Below, in pieces: positions 57,770-64,000 of a stretch of DNA of 64,000 nt. Made by a program: the position numbers and the translations under genes. The stretch comes from Thysanoteuthis rhombus (Eukaryota > Mollusca > Cephalopoda > Oegopsida > Thysanoteuthidae), in contig OY735215.1 of the NCBI GenBank assembly GCA_963457665.1, positions 41,355,825 through 41,419,824 of the forward strand. The letters run 5' to 3'. A model generated the notes under the pieces. The model was not told the origin of the DNA. It made no database searches and saw only the letters and a list, made by a program, of their open reading frames with translations. Positions within the stretch are counted from its first letter, which is position 1. The number at the start of each line of letters is the position of its first letter.

Positions 57770-58092
57770 TGCTTTATTGATTCAGCATGGTTCGGTATCA
57801 GACAATCAGTAGTGGGAGATCCGAAGAAAATTGAATTCTCCAGAACTTTTGGAGATTCTGGGCGGAGAAACAGACAAACATGAGGGCGTAGACATAAATA
57901 TATGAAACCAAAAAAAAATATCTCGCAGTCAAAATAAATTTATTCAATTCTTCCTTAACCTGTGGCCAAACCTTCCGCTAAAAGCTATTGAAATTCTTTG
58001 AGAACTTTTGGAGATGTTGTGTGGTCAAATAACAGACAAACATGAGTAAATGTATATACCTCTTCAAACTTTGTTGGCAGAGGTAAAGAAAA
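57770..58092 (+). repeat. Interspersed family C, copy 2
   Basis: TTATTCAATTCTTCCTTAAC, TTGAAATTCTTTGAGAAC, GGAGATGTTGTGTGGTC, AACAGACAAACATGAG and the terminus TTTGTTGGCAGAGGTAAAG match copy 1. A second ACAGACAAACATGAG block at 57871 suggests an internal duplication. Confidence 0.5.
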
Positions 58093-58770
58093 AGTGATTT
58101 GAACGCTCGGCCTATATTACACAAATCAAATTTATATAAATGAGCATAAACATAAAATATAAATGAGCAAGTCATTAAACATGACAAAGATGCTTACAAT
58201 CTAAAGTCACTTGATTGTAGAACTTGTACAGATCCATGTATTTGGATATTTATTTGTTATATGAAAGAATATATTTTGGAGGAAAGATCAATTCAAAAAA
58301 TGACAAAAGCATCTACTTCCTGACAAAAGCGATATCATTAAAACATCATACCAAAGTCTTGTAATATCATTAAATAACTTTGAGCAGAAAAAAACCAGGG
58401 AACAATTTAATCAGAGGAAACAACCCGTTTCCCTACTTGAAGATCTCATTTCAGGATTCAATCTGATTCATTAATCTCTACCATCATGAAAAAAAAATCG
58501 CAAGTAAATAAAACTTTCTCAATGTTTGCAATTCTCATGTTCGTATTCAACTCTTCTTTGATGAACCATCATTGACCGCAAAGCACGTTGCATGTAATTA
58601 AAACATATTATGGTCGGATTTCTTTATCAAAGGGTTCTGACGTTGTGAAGAACATGACATCTAAAGGGAAGTTCTTCAGATTTTTCCTACCAGGCTCTTA
58701 ATGTACATCACAATGACACTCGTACATTCTACTTATCTTCGAGAAGATCTTAGATCTTTCTTATTGCCTA

Positions 58771-59543
58771 CCGTTGCATGTAAATGTATTCGACCCCTAA
58801 ATTATTTTTTCCTATTACCAAGCAATTCGATGTACATTATTCCAGTCTTATACATCATTCATGAATGGAGAGAAATTAGTACCATATCAATACTTGCAAA
58901 ATCAGGTCATCCAAGAAGGATTTCAACATAATGGTTGACTAAAATCATAAGGGAAGTTTCAGTCAACCCCAAAGGATATCCAGACAGATCTGAAGGACCC
59001 TGGAAAAGATATACTCATTTCAACAATTCAAAGAATATTGAACCGACAAGGATTTCATAGAGGAGTCACACTAGAAAAAGCCTCTACCGAAGAAACACAG
59101 AGGAATGGTTCAAGGAGAACAAAGTTAGGGTAATTGAATGGCCTTCTCCAGACCTAAATCCAATCTAACATTTGTGGCTTGAGTTACAATGCTGTTCATA
59201 AAGGAAGCCATTGGATCTGAATGTTTTCAAACTATTCTCCATTGAATAATGGTCAGAAATACCAGTTGCAAGATGTTGAGGCTTCATCAAAGGCCACAAA
59301 AAATGTCTATTAGCAGTGATCAGTGGTACCAAAGGATCACATACTAAGTATTAGTTAAGTACTCCAAATACTCATGCAAAAGTCATTATAATAAAGTATT
59401 GATAATTATGGAAATAAAAATATTTGTATCATTGATTCTCTCTTATTTACTAACAATTCAGATAGTAAACTGTTTGACCAATTCGAATTCTGAATGATTA
59501 AGCAGGAAAATGAATTGGGGTTGAATGCTTTTGCATGCAACTG
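58771..59543 (+). mobile_element. Tc1-like DNA transposon, internally deleted
   Basis: Terminal inverted repeats are clear. The left end is CCGTTGCATGTAAATGTATT and the right end, reverse complemented, is CAGTTGCATGCAAAAGCATT. Both are followed by a CGACCCC/CAACCCC box. TA dinucleotides flank both ends (58769-58770 and 59544-59545). Inside, decayed Tc1 transposase is readable: a HTH segment (NPKGYPD, then TIQRILNRQG type), EEWFKENKVRVIEWPSPDLN with the DLNPI motif, and a C-terminal part near 59300. Intact relatives are about 1.6 kb, so roughly half is missing, including the segment between the N-terminal domain and SPDLN. Confidence 0.85.
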
Positions 59544-59545
59544 TA

Positions 59546-60950
59546 TACAGCTTATAATAGACTCGCATAGTACCTGTAAAAATTGACAGGATTATTTAGT
59601 TATAGATCAGCACTTCTGCCGAGTGTAGTGCATATTAAAAGGTGTTACACACTACAAAAAAACAATAACAAAAAAAACACATATATATATATATATATAT
59701 ATGGATACGCATTGTGTTTAATATATATGAATTACATGGGGGGACAACTTGATCAGTAGTATTTTCCAAATGCTGCTTCCATCTAATATAAGCTACTTAA
59801 TCAATGCTTTGTTCCCCTCAAATCCAACTGTTGACTGACAAAGATTCAAGAGATAAGAATAAAGTGTTTCTATTTGATGGAATAAGACATCGTAAATACA
59901 CACTACACTAAGATCACAGATTAACAACTATTATGTAAGAAAACAACATTAACAACAAAGGTTAATAGAAAAGTCTTTTAAAGGTAGAAAACTTTAAAAT
60001 TGCCATAGTCAGCAGATGCATAATAAAACATAAAAGTGAAGGAAAAGAAGTTTTAAATTTGTTTTTAAAATAAATCCCCAGAAGCCTCTTTCGACAGACA
60101 CTCATCAGGTGGTTTTAGAGTCAATTTACTTAAAAACCAGAAAGCCGGTACTCTGCAAACAAAAGGAATTTGTTTTCATGCTAAAACTTTTTCAATTTAA
60201 CTGCACTTTGAGCGCGTTTTGATTTCAATTTTCACCCCCAGGCAACGTACTTGTTCGCCATTTTGAATAACATTTTCTGAATTAGTTCAAATAATTTCCA
60301 CACAATACATTTAAAACATTTTCTGTTGAGTCATCCTCTGATGATTGTCATTTGAAAGAAGCTTTTAAGGTTGTTATTTTCCCTCCTCCTGTTCTTCTAC
60401 GCATCCACTAATTATGGCAATTTTAAAGATTGATCGCCCAAGTATTTTGCTGCTTTTAGTACATTTTAACAACTAAACTACTAATCTCATCTCATGATTT
60501 GGGAATTCTGAAAAGAAATCACAACTTTCACCTATGAGAACACAGTATTCCAATGTATTAATATTTGAGACTATAAATTGAAATACAAATTGACCATGAC
60601 TAATTCAACAGCTGAAGAAGTGGTGACTTCGTCAGGTCACAAGTGTAAATTAGATAAAAATATTGACAACTCAACCTGAAAATGAATTACCATAGCCACG
60701 TTGCTTCATATTTTTCCACAATACCTCCTGTCAGTTAGTTCTTGTCTATCTGTGACCCAAGACTCCACTAGCACACCTACCCCATCTCAACTCTTCAGAT
60801 AGTGATACAAAGTTACATAGAGCAATATATGACTTGACAAGAACAAAGGTCCCAACTGACTGGAGTTTCAAGGGAATGGGTGTAACAGAACTAATAGAAC
60901 AAAAAAAGGATGTAATTTTCATTTCTTAAAAATTAAAATTTATCCATACA
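59546..60950. other. No gene seen
   Basis: A+T-rich. On the minus strand CCTGATGAGTGTCTGTCGAA (about 60091-60110) recalls the terminal motif of Penelope-like elements but has no pairing stem. No other element part is recognised. Confidence 0.4.
59677..59702. repeat. (TA)n microsatellite
   Basis: ACACATA followed by a TA run of about 22 bases. Confidence 0.95.
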
Positions 60951-60953
60951 CTT

Positions 60954-61009
<56 letters not shown>
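60951..61009. repeat. (CT)n(TA)n microsatellite
   Basis: A CT run of about 26 bases followed by a TA run of about 34 bases, the same compound type as at 10301-10400. Confidence 0.97.
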
Positions 61010-61011
<2 letters not shown>

Positions 61012-61502
61012 CTCATTCTGACAGAGTTTTTCCACAAATGCCTAAACATCATAAATGCTACATCCTATCCGTAGCAAAATAAAATCACAACTGATTATTA
61101 TTGTACCCTCTAAAAATGAGTGATAAAAGACAAATTTCAAAGAAATGAAAAGGCTGATTAAAAGGTTGCTATTGTACTACCTGTGGAGATTTTCAAGGCA
61201 ATGTACCCCAAAATGTGGTTAGTATCACTGAAATAAACGTAGGGAGGGACGGACAGATGAATGAAGAAGAAAGAACACCTCTAGCCTATGTTTTTCGTTA
61301 TTTGGTCAGCTCGGTGATCATAGCTACAGCGACTCAATCGAATATCTAACTACCTTATCCTGCCTGTAAAATGATTTTCAAATTGGTACAAGTTGGGAAA
61401 TAAAGGTTAGAACAAGCGTTGAAAGAAAACCAATTAAATTTTTATGATATACAAATAAAATGAAAGACAACGATAGCAATACAGTTGCTTTCATAAAAAA
61501 AG

Positions 61503-61560
61503 TAAAGATGTCTTCAGTAGAAAAGATCAAGTCTTCAGTAGAAAAGATAGAGTTGCCGTC
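61503..61560. repeat. Outlying relatives of the 24-bp minisatellite
   Basis: GTCTTCAGTAGAAAAGAT occurs twice (about 61509-61527 and 61531-61548), then GAGTTGCCGTCAGGAGAAAA. These are diverged forms of the 24-bp unit at 61665-61908, about 100 bases to the left of it. Confidence 0.6.
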
Positions 61561-61664
61561 AGGAGAAAAAAAAGAATTGGAAAGAGTAATTATTTCATCC
61601 ATAACTTGGATGCTTCAATGACTTACATTGACAGAGTTTTCAAACACAATCTTCAATGGAAAAG

Positions 61665-61908
61665 AGAAAATTGCCTTCAGTATAGAGGAGAAAGTTGCCT
61701 TCGGCAGAGAGGAGAAAGTTGCCTTCAGTAGAGAGGAGAAAGTTGCCTTCGGCAGAGAGGAGAAAGTTGCCTTCAGTATGAAGGAGAAAGTTGCCTTCAG
61801 TAGAGAGGAGAAAGTTGCTTTTGGTAAAGAGGAGAAAGTTGCCTTCGGTAAAGAGGAGAAAGTTGCCTTCGGTAAAGAGGAGAAAGCTGCCTTTGGTAGA
61901 AAAGATAA
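61665..61908. repeat. Minisatellite, 24-bp unit, about 10 copies
   Basis: The unit GAGGAGAAAGTTGCCTTCGG followed by TAAA/CAGA/TAGA repeats with small changes. Because 24 divides by three, several frames stay open on both strands: on plus (61628-61957) it reads as EEKVAFGK/EEKVAFSR repeats, and on minus two frames are also open. Openness on both strands argues against coding. Related single units lie outside the array at 61503-61560. Confidence 0.9.
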
Positions 61909-62009
61909 AGTTACAGTAGCAGAACACACTATAAGCCATGTGGTTAAAATAGCATAATCTGTGAGATGGTAGAGAGTAGAGTGACTTCTATGAATGTGAA
62001 TTTCCATTT

Positions 62010-62042
62010 CTACTGAAGGCAACATCATCTTTTCTACTCATC
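62010..62042 (-). repeat. Inverted unit of the 24-bp minisatellite
   Basis: The plus strand reads TCTACTGAAGGCAACATCA and TCTTTTCTACTC. Its reverse complement is GAGTAGAAAAGATGATGTTG followed by CCTTCAGTAGA, the minisatellite unit in opposite orientation about 100 bases right of the array. Confidence 0.6.
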
Positions 62043-63841
62043 TGGAAGTGAACTTAAAACCTTGTCCGAGTGTTGCTTAAAAGAGTCCAGTGAAACATCA
62101 GTTAGGTTTCTTATATTAGCTGTGTTTAGGCTAAAAAATCAACTCATTTTGATGTGTTCAAATTGAACTAAAACCAAATATCATATAATTTCCAATTAGA
62201 GTAGAAATGAGAAATTCAAAATAAATATAGTATAAATGTAAATACTTTTTTTTCATAAATCAAGAAGTAGATAGCTCATAAAATAAGTTCATATGAAAGT
62301 ATTTAAATTATAGAAAAAAAAACACCTTGCTACTCATTTTCAGCTCAGTCCTTTCAGCGTTCTATGTTTACTCCAACGTCCATGCTTTCCATATTTAAAA
62401 AGCCCGCCATTGTTCAGTCGTTGCTGAGGCAGACGTAAAACTAACTCTCTTTCCAACAACTTTGCTTCAAAGCCGATTTCTCATTGTGCACACTTTATCT
62501 TCTCTTTTCATTCAACATGTTTTGAGTGTATTTGTTTATAATAACTGATGCAACATGTATGCAACAATATTCTTTCTACATCATTAAATGTTCATATATC
62601 TCATCAAAAAATGACTGTTCTTGCTTGTTTATTCCAATGGAGACCAAAATTCTTCATTCAATTTCTACAAGTGAATATTCTATGCAGAATACATCTTTAT
62701 GGGGCCAAACAAACAACTGACCCAAAACAACAAGCAAGTAAGCTATTGAAATGATCAGGTCATCTGATAGCTGGACTTTCTTCCCAAAGGTTTTCTCTCT
62801 TTTGTATTGTACTTCATGTTTTCAAGTGTTGGTATGATACAATCTGTTCTATCACTCACTCGGGTAAGAACTGGGTTTGATGCGAAATTTAGTTCTATTC
62901 TTGTGATATGATAGGTAGATATGGTCCAGGGAAGAAGATGCATATGGTATAATGACAGAGAGTCAGCTCGCACTTAGGGAATGGAGCAGTGGAAAATAAA
63001 AACCAAGACCTGTCAGTGATTGGATTCCTTGCTCTAAAAGACAGATTGAGTTGTCAACTAGTTCTTCTGGCCATCAGAATCACGTAACGTCTTGATCTGT
63101 TGAGGGATCGAGTTCAGTTTAGGTGATTTTTTTTTCTTCTGGAATACCGGATGAAGGACAATTGTTACCGAGATAAGAGTGAATTGTTTTGTTATTCAAC
63201 TGTTCAAGCCACAATTCTTTCAATGATACTTCATGAGTAGATAACTGCATTGCGTTCTTATCTTCCCACCAAAGAATATAAACTCAGATACTGTGAACCT
63301 GATCCAAATCAATTATCTCAAAGGTATCCATTAGTCAGAACCTACGGCACACCAGAGAATTGTTCAATACACTTGCTTTACTTATCTATTTATTTTCGTA
63401 CTTGAAAATACAAATTTTTGCAGCAAATTCAAGTTTATAAGCTTCCATGAAGGGTTTTTTTTTTTTCATCAGAACATATTGCATGGAACTACAAAGTCCC
63501 AATCTTCTTGACACTGTATACAATAATAACAAAATAGTTTGGATGTTTTGAATAAATCATGAAATTTTTGATTAAGTAACGTCTTGAAAAAATTGAAATG
63601 AAAAAATTAGGGAAGAATTTGATGGCTTATAGAATGTACAACAATGGATCAATAAGTCAACAGTCTGACAATAACATTAACTGAATTTTCTCTGTATACT
63701 GTTCAATATACGTACTTCATGTAGAAGCATTGGGTTAAGGGCATGGACAAGGAATGAGGATTTGTTTAAGAATGAATATTTGTTACGTGAAATAAATATT
63801 TTTTTCCATCATTACATAACAGACTTTTATATTCTAGAGAG
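62043..63841. other. No gene seen
   Basis: The short overlapping plus frames at 62526-62754 and the minus frame at 62755-62973 show no family motif. 62340-62480 is slightly richer in G+C (AAAAAGCCCGCCATTGTTCA) without a recognisable promoter or exon. Confidence 0.45.
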
Positions 63842-64000
63842 CACAAACTCAACTTTCAAGAAGAAGAAAATACCATTAGTCCTAAACAGAAGGGTATGCA
63901 ACCAATATATCCTCCTGATAGTCACCTATGGACCTGAAATATGGAACTTTACAAAATTGAGAACCATGCAACAAGTACAGGAAAAATCATGCTCAACATC
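63842..64000 (+). mobile_element. RTE LINE fragment cut by the window end
   Basis: The sequence resembles the segment just upstream of the conserved tail in other copies: KQKGMQP in one phase and EKIMLNI at the extreme end. The RDH...WAGHVA region and the tail should lie beyond 64000. The left border is at about 63842, after a TATATTCTAGAGAGC stretch. Confidence 0.7.

Noticed and set aside
60085-60115. Second hammerhead-like motif on the minus strand (CTGATGA...GAAA)
   Set aside because: The bases between the boxes do not pair into a stem II, and no partner sequence for stems I or III is evident.
61628-61957. 109-residue open frame of EEKVAFG repeats
   Set aside because: The 24-bp unit divides by three, so several frames on both strands are open. 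This one has no splice or start support and no family match.

Overview
The window is animal nuclear DNA. It is very A+T-rich, has no long open reading frames, and is crowded with short tandem repeats and decayed transposons. The only host-gene signal is a few small exons with good splice sites. No bacterial, viral or organellar gene set is present, and no promoter or complete gene can be supported. The mix of RTE-type LINEs, Tc1/mariner, hAT and pogo/Tigger elements, a Penelope-like fragment and tRNA/5S-like SINEs suits an invertebrate with a large, repeat-rich genome. I cannot name the phylum from this evidence. The host gene appears to lie on the minus strand. Three exons (43487-43528, 35873-35935, 32494-32567) have AG/GT borders, open frames and matching phases. 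Two possible microexons (6 nt at 38675-38680 and 24 nt at 22933-22956) also keep the frame. The implied peptide is short, basic and rich in Lys and Ser, and I do not recognise the protein. Most of the region between about 22.9 and 43.5 kb is then intron, and the flanks may be intron or intergenic. Layout: 0-10 kb holds two uncharacterised interspersed families (A and B), a mariner fragment and an RTE LINE. 10-21 kb holds Tc1-like ends around a Penelope-like fragment, many (TA)n arrays, tRNA-like and 5S-like SINEs, and a degenerate local tandem duplication. 21-44 kb holds scattered families A and D, mariner fragments, a hAT MITE with target duplication, LINE tails, and a Tigger element closely resembling mammalian MER2. 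44-54 kb holds an inverted transposon-like coding fossil, two more hAT MITEs and two unclassified repeats. 54-64 kb holds a long inverted repeat with a hammerhead-like core, a 1.17-kb array of a 32-bp unit, an internally deleted Tc1 element, a 24-bp minisatellite and a LINE cut by the window end. Nearly all the open reading frames are chance or lie in repeats. The best leads are the microexon-like gene, the MER2-like element and the inverted repeat.
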